DNA of 64,000 nucleotides from an uncultured Bacteriovoracaceae bacterium (GCA_937952395.1 CALFYV010000090.1:62001-126000), one strand, 5' to 3'. Numbered from the stretch's first letter, positions 38,147-46,560 are shown. Made by a program: numbers and translations. Notes: generated by a model from the sequence alone, not told the origin.

Positions 38147-39036
38147 AAGATAAAATTAAAATAATTAAAGAGGATTTTGTTGAATGGAATATCAACCCCT
38201 CAATGAAATGTTTAAAAATAAATGATAGAATTTATGATAAAAATATCATAGTCTCTCCCTGTGCTGCTGAACATTGGATTAGCACTGATTTATTTAAATT
38301 TAGATTATATTGCCAAAAAAAACAAATACACGTTACTGGTGTTTGTCCTATTAATCAAATACCACTATTCAGTCTTTTCTCAGATGATATAGCCATCGTC
38401 GAAGACAATCCCTCTTGGTATGAATACAAACACGCTACCACCAATGGTAGTTCTGTAAAAAAGATATCTGACGATCATGTCGATATAGAAAACGGTAACT
38501 TTAGAACTGTCTTCTCTTCGGAAATATCAGACGATGAGGTAATAGAAAACTATAAACAAAAAACAGTTTGTATTTTAAAATCTGCTTATGATCTTTTTAG
38601 AAAAATCAAACACGAACTTTCTTCTGGAATAATTGTTATAGAATGTAAACAAGAATTCAAATATGCATTAAAGAGATGTTTGTCCAATGAAGATTTGCCG
38701 ATTTCTGGGTTTGATTATTCTTTCCAAAAAGACTTGCTCGATAAAGTAGGCAAAGAAAACTACATGTCAACTCAAATATTGGCATCTAATTTTCTTAATT
38801 GGCAATATATTTGTTATGGTGGGGCATCTAATCTTATGTGTGTGCTACCTGTCAAATATCTCGTCTTAAGAGACCCAACTCTTAACAACAGTGTAATTAA
38901 GATCGTTCAAGGATTTATGAAAGCCAAAGGATATGAAAAAATTCCATTTTTTAACGGTATCACCAATCCAGGAAAGTTGATTGGTGATTTCAAAATCCTA
39001 AAAAATTGGGATAGGCCAGAAATTATAGAATGTTAA
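38143..39036 (+). CDS. Unknown protein
   Basis: A 297-aa alpha/beta protein coupled to the UvsW gene. The C-terminal part (NWQYICYGGASNLMCVLPVK, ~residues 223-242) recalls the Gly-rich turn of GT-B glycosyltransferase-like folds. Conserved donor-binding residues cannot be confirmed, so I do not name it. Central segment is charged and acidic. Ends convergently with the gene at 39033. Confidence 0.6.
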   Translation: MKDKIKIIKEDFVEWNINPSMKCLKINDRIYDKNIIVSPCAAEHWISTDLFKFRLYCQKKQIHVTGVCPINQIPLFSLFSDDIAIVEDNPSWYEYKHATTNGSSVKKISDDHVDIENGNFRTVFSSEISDDEVIENYKQKTVCILKSAYDLFRKIKHELSSGIIVIECKQEFKYALKRCLSNEDLPISGFDYSFQKDLLDKVGKENYMSTQILASNFLNWQYICYGGASNLMCVLPVKYLVLRDPTLNNSVIKIVQGFMKAKGYEKIPFFNGITNPGKLIGDFKILKNWDRPEIIEC

Positions 39037-39686
39037 TCGCCTTCCCATTGATCTTTAGGTTTGGGCGACCAAGTTTTATCCACAAGTCGTTTCCAATATT
39101 CTTCTGAACTTTCTCCCGGCTTGGGCACATTTTTTCGTTTAGGTTGATTTAACTTAGGAAGATCATCATGATATTGTTTTGCTGCTAATTTCTTCCAATA
39201 GTCTGGTGCTTGTTTTGCATCAAAATTATGACTATGTGTAAATTGATACGGACCAGTTAGATCAAAATAATTGATAGCATATCTTAACAAATCATCAATA
39301 TTTTTAAATACAGATGTTCCAACCAAATCCTTCTTTCTTCTTCTTCTTTCGGGAGAGGCATCTTTATTGAAAAAATTAAGACTAGGGGCATCCCAACTTT
39401 CAATTACTTCGTCTGGTATTTGGACATATGCGTAACCATTCCACCATCGTTCATGGTAAGAACCGCCTTCCCCTTCGTCTATAAAATAAACTTTAAGTCC
39501 TTCTAAATACGGCTCGTGTTGATGTGTAATATTAATTTCAATTAAAGGAGATATTCTTGGATCACGAGCAGGAACCTCATCGCCTCCACCCCAACCATAA
39601 GAGCCAGAAGAATCTCCACGGATTTCAAGAAGTTTAAATGCAGAAGAATATTCGTTCTCCACAAATTGACGAAAACTCAAATTCAT
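39033..39686 (-). CDS. Unknown protein with capsid-targeting-like N-terminus
   Basis: A 217-aa protein starting MNLSFRQFVENEYSSAFKL, in the group resembling the T4 targeting peptide. Middle part is beta-rich with HEPYLEGLKVYFIDEG and an Arg patch (PERRRRKKD); the C-terminal third is Pro/Lys-rich (KLNQPKRKNVPKPG). No family recognised. Coupled to the P-loop kinase gene by a four-base overlap. Confidence 0.68.
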   Translation of the reverse strand: MNLSFRQFVENEYSSAFKLLEIRGDSSGSYGWGGGDEVPARDPRISPLIEINITHQHEPYLEGLKVYFIDEGEGGSYHERWWNGYAYVQIPDEVIESWDAPSLNFFNKDASPERRRRKKDLVGTSVFKNIDDLLRYAINYFDLTGPYQFTHSHNFDAKQAPDYWKKLAAKQYHDDLPKLNQPKRKNVPKPGESSEEYWKRLVDKTWSPKPKDQWEGD

Positions 39687-40462
39687 CGTCCTCCAGCATC
39701 TAAAATATCTTTAGTTTTTAAATTATGTTGCCACCTTGCCATCATTTTCTTAATGGAATCTAATGGAACACCATGAGTATTTTTGTCGGTCAAATATTGT
39801 GCAAAATCATCTAATTTTTGACGATTTACATATTTATCTCCAAAAAGTTCTCTGTGTGCTTTCCAATGTGGTGAAGTCGGTTCTTGAACACGAATTTCAT
39901 ATCCTGCCTCTTTAGCATAACGAGCATAAGCGGCAGGCTCGCCAGCGGTGGTATTGGTATTATCTACAATTAAAGGGGTGACTCCTTGATCGACCGCCAA
40001 TTTGAACCGAGTTAAATTATCACCATGTGCTTTTCTTAATTTAGAACCATGCCAATTTGTTCTATATTCAACTGATTCTAATACATCCACCATTTGCTGT
40101 GCAATGTGTAAGGCTTCGTGATACTTGTTTTTATCGGACAATTCTTTGAATTGTAAAAAGATATCTTGATTATCAGCTTTAGGACGACTCCATTTAGCAC
40201 CATACCACATCTCTTTAATTTCTTCACATAATTGCCAAGCGTCATCTAAAGACAAAGAATCTATATTTTTTGATTTCAATTTATTGGCAATTGGATGGAA
40301 TAGAGAATCTGTAGAGAAAACGTGACCTTCAGCATTGCCACCATATTGTTGTAAAAGCTCACGAGTTGTGTAACTTTTACCTGTTCCTGGCAGTCCTCTC
40401 ATGATAAACACAATTTTTTTGTTCATTTCTTGTGTTTCCATATATGTACTAAATTTTTTCAT
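39683..40462 (-). CDS. P-loop kinase (polynucleotide-kinase/zeta-toxin-like) with capsid-targeting-like N-terminus
   Basis: A 259-aa protein. After MKKFSTYMETQEMNK comes a P-loop ATPase domain with IMRGLPGTGKSYTTRELL (~residues 20-37) and VDNTNTTAGEPAAYA (~166), the layout of AAA_33 / polynucleotide 5'-kinase / zeta-like enzymes, with an Arg-rich lid around 195-215. The phosphate acceptor (nucleic acid, sugar or nucleotide) cannot be told. If the N-terminus works as a targeting peptide the enzyme would be injected with the DNA. Confidence 0.78.
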   Translation of the reverse strand: MKKFSTYMETQEMNKKIVFIMRGLPGTGKSYTTRELLQQYGGNAEGHVFSTDSLFHPIANKLKSKNIDSLSLDDAWQLCEEIKEMWYGAKWSRPKADNQDIFLQFKELSDKNKYHEALHIAQQMVDVLESVEYRTNWHGSKLRKAHGDNLTRFKLAVDQGVTPLIVDNTNTTAGEPAAYARYAKEAGYEIRVQEPTSPHWKAHRELFGDKYVNRQKLDDFAQYLTDKNTHGVPLDSIKKMMARWQHNLKTKDILDAGGR

Positions 40463-40770
40463 GTTTCATTACTAATCGAAGCTAAAGGTGGTTCTTGAAG
40501 TTGTGAATCACTATCTGCTAGTAAATCAATTAGATCATGCACGGTGCCAGTTCGGTTTTTAATGGTTTGAATAGTCATGTCATCTGATGTTGATATCAAA
40601 CCACGATGAATCAAATCTGTCAATACGTCGTGTCCAATTGAGCTTAAAGATAGCGATAAAACAGCTTGATCATCATCGAGATTAAGCTTGTCTTTCAAGA
40701 AATTGAGAATGGTCCCTTTAATACCTTCTCGTTTGGCTTCTATGTTTTCTAACCATAATTTGAAATTCAT
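40459..40770 (-). CDS. Unknown protein with capsid-targeting-like N-terminus
   Basis: A 103-aa protein starting MNFKLWLENIEAKREG, the first gene of a three-gene unit whose products all start in this style (next: 39683, 39033). The body appears helical with a Ser/Leu-rich segment (DDQAVLSLSLSSIGHDVLTD) and acidic end. Function unknown. Confidence 0.68.
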   Translation of the reverse strand: MNFKLWLENIEAKREGIKGTILNFLKDKLNLDDDQAVLSLSLSSIGHDVLTDLIHRGLISTSDDMTIQTIKNRTGTVHDLIDLLADSDSQLQEPPLASISNET

Positions 40771-40799
40771 AATAAATTATTTATGATTAGACACCAAAA

Positions 40800-41657
40800 T
40801 TACGCTACGCCAAAAGAGTGTAAAAACAAAGATTGTCTTACTGGGACGCTATTTTTTACCTGTTTCCAATAACATGCTCGGGGATCAGAGTCTACTGTCG
40901 CTGGTAATTCTGGGCCTCTGGGGAGGGGATGTAATATAATGGCGTCTTCTTTTAAAAGATTTGGGTTTAAAGGCTCAACAGAAGTGTTACAAACTGTTTC
41001 TGTTCTGCGTTCTAATTGAACTCTAGTCATATAGACAACATCAGCCTGACTTAAATCCGGGTTCTCACTTAAATCATACTCTGAAACTGGAATGTTGTAA
41101 ATTTGTGCCATTTTTTTCAAAGAATTGATCGTTCGGGCATACTTTAAATCACCTACAATTGCTAAATTCAAACCATCCAAAGTCTTTTTTTCTTTCCAAA
41201 TGGTATAAAAGTCAATAACAGCCTGACTTGGGTGTTCTCCGCTGCCATCGCCGGCATTTATAATTGGACAAGATGCTACCTCAGCAGCTTTTAAAGCCGA
41301 ATCATTCTCTGGATGACGGAAGACTATCACATCTACTATTTCAGATACTGCTCTAACTGTATCAAGGTAGTTTTCTCCTTTTTTACAAGAAGAATTATCA
41401 AAAGCATTTTCTACACTAACGACATGACCGCCAAGTTTAGAAAAGGCTGTTTCAAAAGAAAGTCTGGTCCTTGTGGACGGCTCATAAAAAAGACTAGCCA
41501 TTGTATGGCCATACATTATGTCATTTTGTTCAACAAAAAATTGATCTTTGCCCGGAGGAAATAACTTCCAGTCATTTTTTTGTAAATTCCAAGCAGAAAT
41601 AAAGATATTATCTAATTGAATTTTAGAGAACTGATCGATAGAAATTATATTTTTCAT
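40800..41657 (-). CDS. pyrB: Aspartate carbamoyltransferase, catalytic subunit
   Basis: Joins carbamoyl phosphate to aspartate, the committed step of pyrimidine synthesis. At 285 aa it is slightly shorter than cellular enzymes (~310). Motifs: FYEPSTRTRLSFETA (carbamoyl-phosphate loop), GEHPSQAVIDFYTI (~residue 143), YMTRVQLERR (~208) and HPLPRGPELPATVD near the C-terminus. I start it at ATG 41657; an upstream in-frame extension is hydrophobic and not conserved. No regulatory (PyrI) subunit is present. A phage-encoded ATCase is unusual and complements the phage CTP synthase and RNR. Confidence 0.94.
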   Translation of the reverse strand: MKNIISIDQFSKIQLDNIFISAWNLQKNDWKLFPPGKDQFFVEQNDIMYGHTMASLFYEPSTRTRLSFETAFSKLGGHVVSVENAFDNSSCKKGENYLDTVRAVSEIVDVIVFRHPENDSALKAAEVASCPIINAGDGSGEHPSQAVIDFYTIWKEKKTLDGLNLAIVGDLKYARTINSLKKMAQIYNIPVSEYDLSENPDLSQADVVYMTRVQLERRTETVCNTSVEPLNPNLLKEDAIILHPLPRGPELPATVDSDPRACYWKQVKNSVPVRQSLFLHSFGVA

Positions 41658-41704
41658 AGTGATAAATAATAATACAACTTGATTCGAAAAGCAATACATA
41701 AAAT

Positions 41705-42502
41705 ATGAGTTACAAAACATTCAAAGAATGGTTGATTTCTGAGGGTAAGGATATCTTTGGTTTTGAACGACATCGCCAAGAAGAGGAAATTGATCGTCAA
41801 AAAAGATTAAGCTCCCTTAAACAGCTTAACAGTGAACTTTTAATAAAAGAACTATGGCGGCCAGTTGGCTTAAAAAGACCTTCTTCTAATTTCAGTGATG
41901 AAATTACTTGGGGACAAGTCAATTTAGGAGAAGCTATTCGTCTAGATATCAGCCCTTTTGGTTCACTTAAAATTATAACCAGAAGGATTGTAAATGATTT
42001 AGAAGGAAATAAAACTTGGATTTGTAAAGACGCAATACCATTGCCAGATGGACATTATGATGGAGAAGAAACTGTTTTAGCAATGGAGGTTTTTGATAAA
42101 GTAAATGAAATTAATAAAAGCCCCATCGATTCTCCAAAAAAAGACTATAATCTAGAACATTTAGCTTTAAAATTAGCAGGTAAAATAAAATTAGAGCGAC
42201 CCGTAAAGATCATGATTTTTGATAGAATAAAAAAATTAAATGAAAATCATTATATCGTGGCTATGAACTTCAGCGGGCATGGATTAGAAGCACCAACACA
42301 AAGACGAATGGAACAATTCCATATACATCTATTTTTCGACCCAAGTCGAGGATTGGTAAGAAGTTACGGCACAGGAATTGAATCGCCAACAAAGGTTCAT
42401 AAATGGGAAGCACAAGTATCTGAATTTGACGAACACTTTGCTCCAACTCAATCAACAGAAGAAATCATTACCAATTTACTGAACATTCTTCGAACTTATT
42501 GA
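41705..42502 (+). CDS. Unknown protein with capsid-targeting-like N-terminus
   Basis: A 265-aa protein starting MSYKTFKEWLISEGKDIFGF, divergent from pyrB. A charged helix (RHRQEEEIDRQKRL) follows, then an alpha/beta domain of ~200 residues with SGHGLEAPTQRRMEQFHIHL. No family recognised. One of seven proteins here with this style of N-terminus. Confidence 0.68.
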   Translation: MSYKTFKEWLISEGKDIFGFERHRQEEEIDRQKRLSSLKQLNSELLIKELWRPVGLKRPSSNFSDEITWGQVNLGEAIRLDISPFGSLKIITRRIVNDLEGNKTWICKDAIPLPDGHYDGEETVLAMEVFDKVNEINKSPIDSPKKDYNLEHLALKLAGKIKLERPVKIMIFDRIKKLNENHYIVAMNFSGHGLEAPTQRRMEQFHIHLFFDPSRGLVRSYGTGIESPTKVHKWEAQVSEFDEHFAPTQSTEEIITNLLNILRTY

Positions 42503-43179
42503 TCCCAAGGGAACATTTCAACAAAAATATCTTGAATTTCGGATGTGATTTGTTTTTGATAGAATTCAATGTCTACCGAAAATGAATTTTCAATATCATT
42601 GAAATGATTTTTAATTAATGGAGATAAAGCTAGGTAGAATGGGCTTACCTTGCTAAATGCAACCCATTTTATAATATCCTTATTTCTAATTATTTTTTCT
42701 ACTTCTTTTTTGCCATAATCCTCACTGAAATTAGCAATATAAAAATTTCTAGTTCTTTTTAATTCATTTATTGCAGATTCTTGTGTGGTCTGAATGTCTA
42801 CAGAGGGATTTAGAACTTCGTATTTTCTGTCAAACTTCCTTTTCCAGATTTTCCATCTTCTCCAAGCTTTATCACCAACTAAGCATCCTGGTTCTATTAG
42901 AGCGTGGACGGTTCCATCTGATATTAACCTCAAGCTTTGAATTTGAGCTAAAATATAAAGTCGATATTGACTATCGGGAATTAGACCTTGGGTTTCTCGG
43001 GCGAGTTTATAACAATATTTGAAGATTAACGATTTACGTGGATCGCCTTTTGGAAGTCTATTTTTATGGTAGTCAGGGAGTTCCTGATCCATTATTTCTT
43101 GCCAAAGAAGACAAAGTTTATATGCTTTGGCTTCTATTTCAGTCATTTCGTATTTTAAAATGGCTTCTAAATCTATCAT
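42496..43179 (-). CDS. Unknown helical protein
   Basis: A 227-aa helical protein, Lys/Arg and aromatic rich (RRWKIWKRKFDRKYEVL). Convergent with the gene at 41705 (seven-base overlap). It is coupled to the 41-aa membrane peptide upstream by a four-base overlap. No motif or family recognised. Confidence 0.65.
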   Translation of the reverse strand: MIDLEAILKYEMTEIEAKAYKLCLLWQEIMDQELPDYHKNRLPKGDPRKSLIFKYCYKLARETQGLIPDSQYRLYILAQIQSLRLISDGTVHALIEPGCLVGDKAWRRWKIWKRKFDRKYEVLNPSVDIQTTQESAINELKRTRNFYIANFSEDYGKKEVEKIIRNKDIIKWVAFSKVSPFYLALSPLIKNHFNDIENSFSVDIEFYQKQITSEIQDIFVEMFPWDQ

Positions 43180-43301
43180 TTTTTGAAAAGTTCTTTCGCC
43201 ATTTTAAAAACAAGAAAAACCAAAAACAAGAAATTAACCACATTTAAACCTAAAAGACTTAGCAAAACAATTTGATCAAGTATTTCTTTTGACAAAGGCA
43301 T
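43176..43301 (-). CDS. 41-aa single-pass membrane protein
   Basis: MPLSKEILDQ then a single long hydrophobic helix (LLGLNVVNFLFLVFLVFKMA) and a basic tail. AGGAG precedes the ATG. Overlaps the next gene by four bases. Unknown. Confidence 0.65.
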   Translation of the reverse strand: MPLSKEILDQIVLLSLLGLNVVNFLFLVFLVFKMAKELFKK

Positions 43302-43309
43302 AAAAACTC

Positions 43310-43618
43310 CTATCTTAGTTTAAGCATGTTTATAGCATCATTTAATGTTTTTGCCAAGCTAGTTGTTCCTTCTTTGACAAACAAATCGAAATCATCTTTT
43401 GTATTAAGTTTAAAATCATTTTCATTACAAAATTTTTCAACTTTTTCATATAAACCTGGGGATTGTAAACAACAAGCCCAATGAGTGATTTCACCATTTT
43501 TTCTAATTGGAAATGGACATATATTATAATGAAATCCTCCTGGTCCTTTATCATTCCAGAGTTTTCTTACGTCTTCCAGAACTTTATCTGCACAAATTAC
43601 AGCATAGTAATTATTCAT
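43310..43618 (-). CDS. Small protein, tandem paralogue of the neighbour
   Basis: A 102-aa alpha/beta protein (MNNYYAVICADKVLEDVRKL at the start). It shares layout with the gene at 43611: strand, helix with KLW, a P(FL)-type central block, and NDFKLNTKDDF. Overlaps that neighbour by eight bases. Not recognised. Confidence 0.65.
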   Translation of the reverse strand: MNNYYAVICADKVLEDVRKLWNDKGPGGFHYNICPFPIRKNGEITHWACCLQSPGLYEKVEKFCNENDFKLNTKDDFDLFVKEGTTSLAKTLNDAINMLKLR

Positions 43619-43946
43619 TGGTCAAACCTTTAACCTCTAAAACAAATTTAGAGGTTTCATAATAATTTAAATTGAAATGTTTCGATAATTTTAAAAAATC
43701 TCCCTTCGGGCCGACCGTTAACGAGTTTTTCAACATGAAAATTTCAATTTTCTTAAAAAAAAGAGTGTCGGAATAGAATTCTCCGTAGCAGTATCGATTT
43801 TGATCTACCTCTAATCTTAATGGTGACAGAGTTCGCCATCCAACTAACTTATCTTTAGTCCAAAGTTCTTTAATCCTATCATAATTTTCTTCTTTACAAG
43901 CAAGAAAAATATAACATGGTTTATTTTCAAATCGTTTAACTGTCAT
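43611..43946 (-). CDS. Small protein, tandem paralogue of the neighbour
   Basis: A 111-aa protein with the same order of elements as the gene at 43310: CYIFLACKEENYDRIKELW, a central LSPLRLEV strand, YCYGEFYS, and KNSLTVGPKGDF. Sequence identity is low but the register matches over about 80 residues. The pair probably arose by duplication. Unknown function. Confidence 0.65.
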   Translation of the reverse strand: MTVKRFENKPCYIFLACKEENYDRIKELWTKDKLVGWRTLSPLRLEVDQNRYCYGEFYSDTLFFKKIEIFMLKNSLTVGPKGDFLKLSKHFNLNYYETSKFVLEVKGLTNE

Positions 43947-43995
43947 TTTTATATTTATTGGTCTTGTTTTTCATTTTTAAATCACTATACTATTC

Positions 43996-44268
43996 TCAAC
44001 TTTCGATAACAGCGCTTACTTGACTAACGTAGAGAACGTATTTAACCGTCGTCTTTTGAACTTGATCGAAGACGAAGGGAAAAGACAGCGAATTGATTGT
44101 TTCTCGAAAGAGTTTTGTTCCCAGGCTCCGGGCTAGATAGTTGATTCTAGCATTGACTAGCGTTAAATATGCGTCGGTAGTCAATTTACGCCCCGAGGGA
44201 TTTACGTCCTGGTTTGACGCCACTGGAATACGAATACACAAAAAATCAATCATGTACGAGGCCGTCAC
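43996..44268 (-). CDS. Open frame inside a GC-richer, self-complementary island (protein or structured RNA)
   Basis: A 90-codon frame beginning at GTG 44268 (or ATG 44253) with codons such as CTA, CTG, TCG, CCC and CGG that its neighbours avoid. The island 43985-44300 is visibly richer in GC. It contains three near-perfect hairpins: ATTGACTA/TAGTCAAT (44152-44185), GCTAGA/TCTAGC (44132-44151) and GTCTTTT/AAAAGAC (44051-44086). The reading frame may therefore be incidental to a structured RNA, or a recently acquired gene. I give both possibilities similar weight. Confidence 0.4.
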   Translation of the reverse strand: MTASYMIDFLCIRIPVASNQDVNPSGRKLTTDAYLTLVNARINYLARSLGTKLFRETINSLSFPFVFDQVQKTTVKYVLYVSQVSAVIES

Positions 44269-44383
44269 GCTGCCCTGAACCTCTAGGGGGTGAAAACTCT
44301 TTTTTTCCGCTTATCTATAATCTTATTGTACCATATTAAAAGTATTCCAGGTACAAGAGGAAAGGGGCGAAGTATATATTAAT

Positions 44384-44431
44384 ATAAGTACAATAGGACT
44401 TAATAGTACTTATTGGCAAATTTTGTGCCAA
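44384..44431 (+). promoter_or_regulatory. Two hairpins in the leader of the 69-aa membrane gene
   Basis: ATAAGTAC (44384-44391) pairs with GTACTTAT (44406-44413), and TTGGCA (44413-44418) with TGCCAA (44426-44431). They precede a very strong ribosome site, AAGGAGGATAATTCT, before ATG 44460. They could control transcription or translation of the downstream genes. Interval 44301-44383 shows AT-rich DNA with no gene. Confidence 0.45.
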
Positions 44432-44459
44432 ACTTCTAAATATCAAGGAGGATAATTCT

Positions 44460-44669
44460 ATGTTTTGGTTTTGGGTAGTTTCAATTTTAATTGGCTTGGG
44501 TTGTTTAGGACGTTGGGGATATCTTCAATACAAGCAAAAACAAGAACAAGAAAAAGGTTTTGTCGTTATTGCTGCTTCTTTATTTTTGCTTTGGTTGTGT
44601 CCTGGTATTGGATTTGTAGTTTTGGGAATAGTGATAGGTTTATTTTTGCTCTTTTCGCTATTGTTTTAA
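44460..44669 (+). CDS. Small two-helix membrane protein
   Basis: A 69-aa protein with two hydrophobic helices (about residues 2-20 and 34-68) joined by a Gln/Lys loop (YLQYKQKQEQEKG). Very strong ribosome site (AAGGAGG). Likely inner membrane. First gene of the plus-strand replication block. Function unknown. Confidence 0.68.
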   Translation: MFWFWVVSILIGLGCLGRWGYLQYKQKQEQEKGFVVIAASLFLLWLCPGIGFVVLGIVIGLFLLFSLLF

Positions 44670-44695
44670 GTTTTACTTTCTGATATTATTCCTGC

Positions 44696-45982
44696 ATGAA
44701 TGATGCTTTTTACGAAGCGCTTCATGAAATCAAAGGCCAGGATTTATTTCTATGTTGTGATCCTGGTATTGTTGACTTTCGTGGCAAGCAGGCTCTAAAT
44801 CTATTTATTTATTCAAAAGACACACGCCTGAAAATCCCTTTAGGCAGTGATTTGAAATCTATTAAAGAGCTTTTGGGTTCTTTGAAGTTTTTAGATGATG
44901 ATAATCTTATTTTAATTGCTTGGGACTTAAAGTCTTTGCTCACGTTTGTACGAGGTAAAGTTGGAAATGATTTTCTAATTGGCAAAAAAATATTTGATTT
45001 AAACATGTTGGAATCTTATTGTGGTGAGAAGAATCCTTGTCCAACAAATTTTCTTGAAGCTAAAAAGCGATTAGTTTCATTAACTAAGCATATTAATTGG
45101 GAAAAAGCTTATCAGGCATATCAAAGTGTTTATCTTCCTTTGATTTTAAATATTCCTAAAATTGAAACATATGGTTTAGCACACAAACAGAAAAAAATAA
45201 AAGTTTATCCACATTATGAAATAGATGGCCAAATTAATGGCCGTATGAAATGCTCCAATATATCTAGCAATTCTTATAATCCTCACACAATGGCTGAGAT
45301 TGAAAGAAACAATCTAAGATGTCCAGGGTTTGATTATAATTTCTTATATTTTGATTTTAAACACATGGAAGTCAATATGCTTCAATGGTTATCAAAAGAT
45401 GAAGAAATGAAGAAAATATTGCTTTCTGGAAAAGATTTTTATGAAAGTGTGTGGGAACTTCTAACGGCAGCACCATGCAACAAAGAGAGACGAGGGCTTT
45501 GTAAGTTATTTTTCCTACCTGTTTTTTATGGGTTGGGTGCTGAGTCTTTATCGAAAAAGTTAAATTGGCCTGTTGAATCTTGTCGGGGACTAATTAAGAA
45601 AATACAAATATATTTTCATACTGCTTGGAGTTGGATAAAATCTTATCAACTAGGCAAAGATGGCTCAGTATATGATCATTTTGGTCGTCGTCGAATATTT
45701 GACAATGTTTACAAGGTTAGAAATTTTGTAGTGCAATCGCCTGCCTCATTAGTTTGTTTACACAAATTAGTATTATTGATTTCAAAATTGGATATTGCCG
45801 ACGTTTGCATGCATATTCATGACGGTTATGTAATTTCATGTAAAAATGAATTTATACCCAAGGCTTATAAAACTGCTAAGGAAATATTGGAGTCTGAAAA
45901 TGAGTTGTATTCAGGCTTGAAATTAAATGTAGATTGTAGAAGAGGAATAAGTTTAAACGAATTGGTTAGTTACAACCTTTAG
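44696..45982 (+). CDS. Family A DNA polymerase, short form
   Basis: Polymerase motifs in order: motif A YFDFKHMEVNMLQWL (~residue 218; DFxxxE instead of DYSQIE), motif B KLFFLPVFYGLGAESLSKKL (~264-283), motif C MHIHDGYVIS (~377; HDG in place of HDE). At 428 aa it is much shorter than T7 gp5 or Pol I. The N-terminal ~180 residues look like a decayed 3'-5' exonuclease fold without the acidic metal ligands. This could be a specialised repair or translesion polymerase, or the replicase of this phage. Sits upstream of the DnaB-like gene. Confidence 0.85.
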   Translation: MNDAFYEALHEIKGQDLFLCCDPGIVDFRGKQALNLFIYSKDTRLKIPLGSDLKSIKELLGSLKFLDDDNLILIAWDLKSLLTFVRGKVGNDFLIGKKIFDLNMLESYCGEKNPCPTNFLEAKKRLVSLTKHINWEKAYQAYQSVYLPLILNIPKIETYGLAHKQKKIKVYPHYEIDGQINGRMKCSNISSNSYNPHTMAEIERNNLRCPGFDYNFLYFDFKHMEVNMLQWLSKDEEMKKILLSGKDFYESVWELLTAAPCNKERRGLCKLFFLPVFYGLGAESLSKKLNWPVESCRGLIKKIQIYFHTAWSWIKSYQLGKDGSVYDHFGRRRIFDNVYKVRNFVVQSPASLVCLHKLVLLISKLDIADVCMHIHDGYVISCKNEFIPKAYKTAKEILESENELYSGLKLNVDCRRGISLNELVSYNL

Positions 45983-45995
45983 AAAGAGAGGTAAT

Positions 45996-46553
45996 TTGGA
46001 AAATAATTATATTTGTAAGACATGGAAAATTACGGATGAAGAATATCAAAAGATGGATAAAAAATGGGGTTTGCTTTGTGAATACCAAAGTTGGCAGCTT
46101 TATAACAAAAACTCCAGAGGCAATCATACGGAGGATCAAACAGACATATCACAAGATATACGTATTGCCTTAATGAAAGCTGGCTCTTATTATAAACGTC
46201 AGGTTTATATTGAAAAATGTTTAGAGTTATGTGAAGAATATATTGAAGATGAATTCTTATATGAATTATTTGATAGTTTAAGAACATTATGGGAAAATAA
46301 AACAAGACATGGTGCCAATAAGCAAAAGTTTGGACCATATCAAGAGAAGCTTTTAGATCGTTTGGTTAGAAAAACAGTTCCCAAAGAATTGCGACCAAAG
46401 AAAAAAGCTGAATTAAAAATGGATTCAAAGTTTACAACTTATTGTAAAAGCATTACTTGGAATCAGGTTAAAGCAATGGGTAAGAAAATTACTCGTGAAA
46501 AGGCAATACGAGTAGGACAATGCTCTTTATCTGAATGTGATTATTTAATATGA
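45996..46553 (+). CDS. Unknown protein, TTG start
   Basis: A 185-aa Lys-rich protein. No ATG is available before codon 20, while TTG 45996 has a good AGAGAGG ribosome site at proper distance, so a TTG start is likely. It contains DIRIALMKAGSYYKRQVYIE (~residues 49-68) and a basic C-terminus (PKELRPKKKAELK). Located between the polymerase and Nudix genes. I considered a sigma-factor-like protein but found no defining region. Unknown. Confidence 0.62.
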   Translation: MENNYICKTWKITDEEYQKMDKKWGLLCEYQSWQLYNKNSRGNHTEDQTDISQDIRIALMKAGSYYKRQVYIEKCLELCEEYIEDEFLYELFDSLRTLWENKTRHGANKQKFGPYQEKLLDRLVRKTVPKELRPKKKAELKMDSKFTTYCKSITWNQVKAMGKKITREKAIRVGQCSLSECDYLI

Positions 46554-46560
46554 GATTATT

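Noticed and set aside
45996..46553. Late sigma factor (gp55-like) identity for the TTG-start protein
   Set aside because: Only general helical and basic character fits; no sigma region 2 or clamp-binding motif could be aligned.
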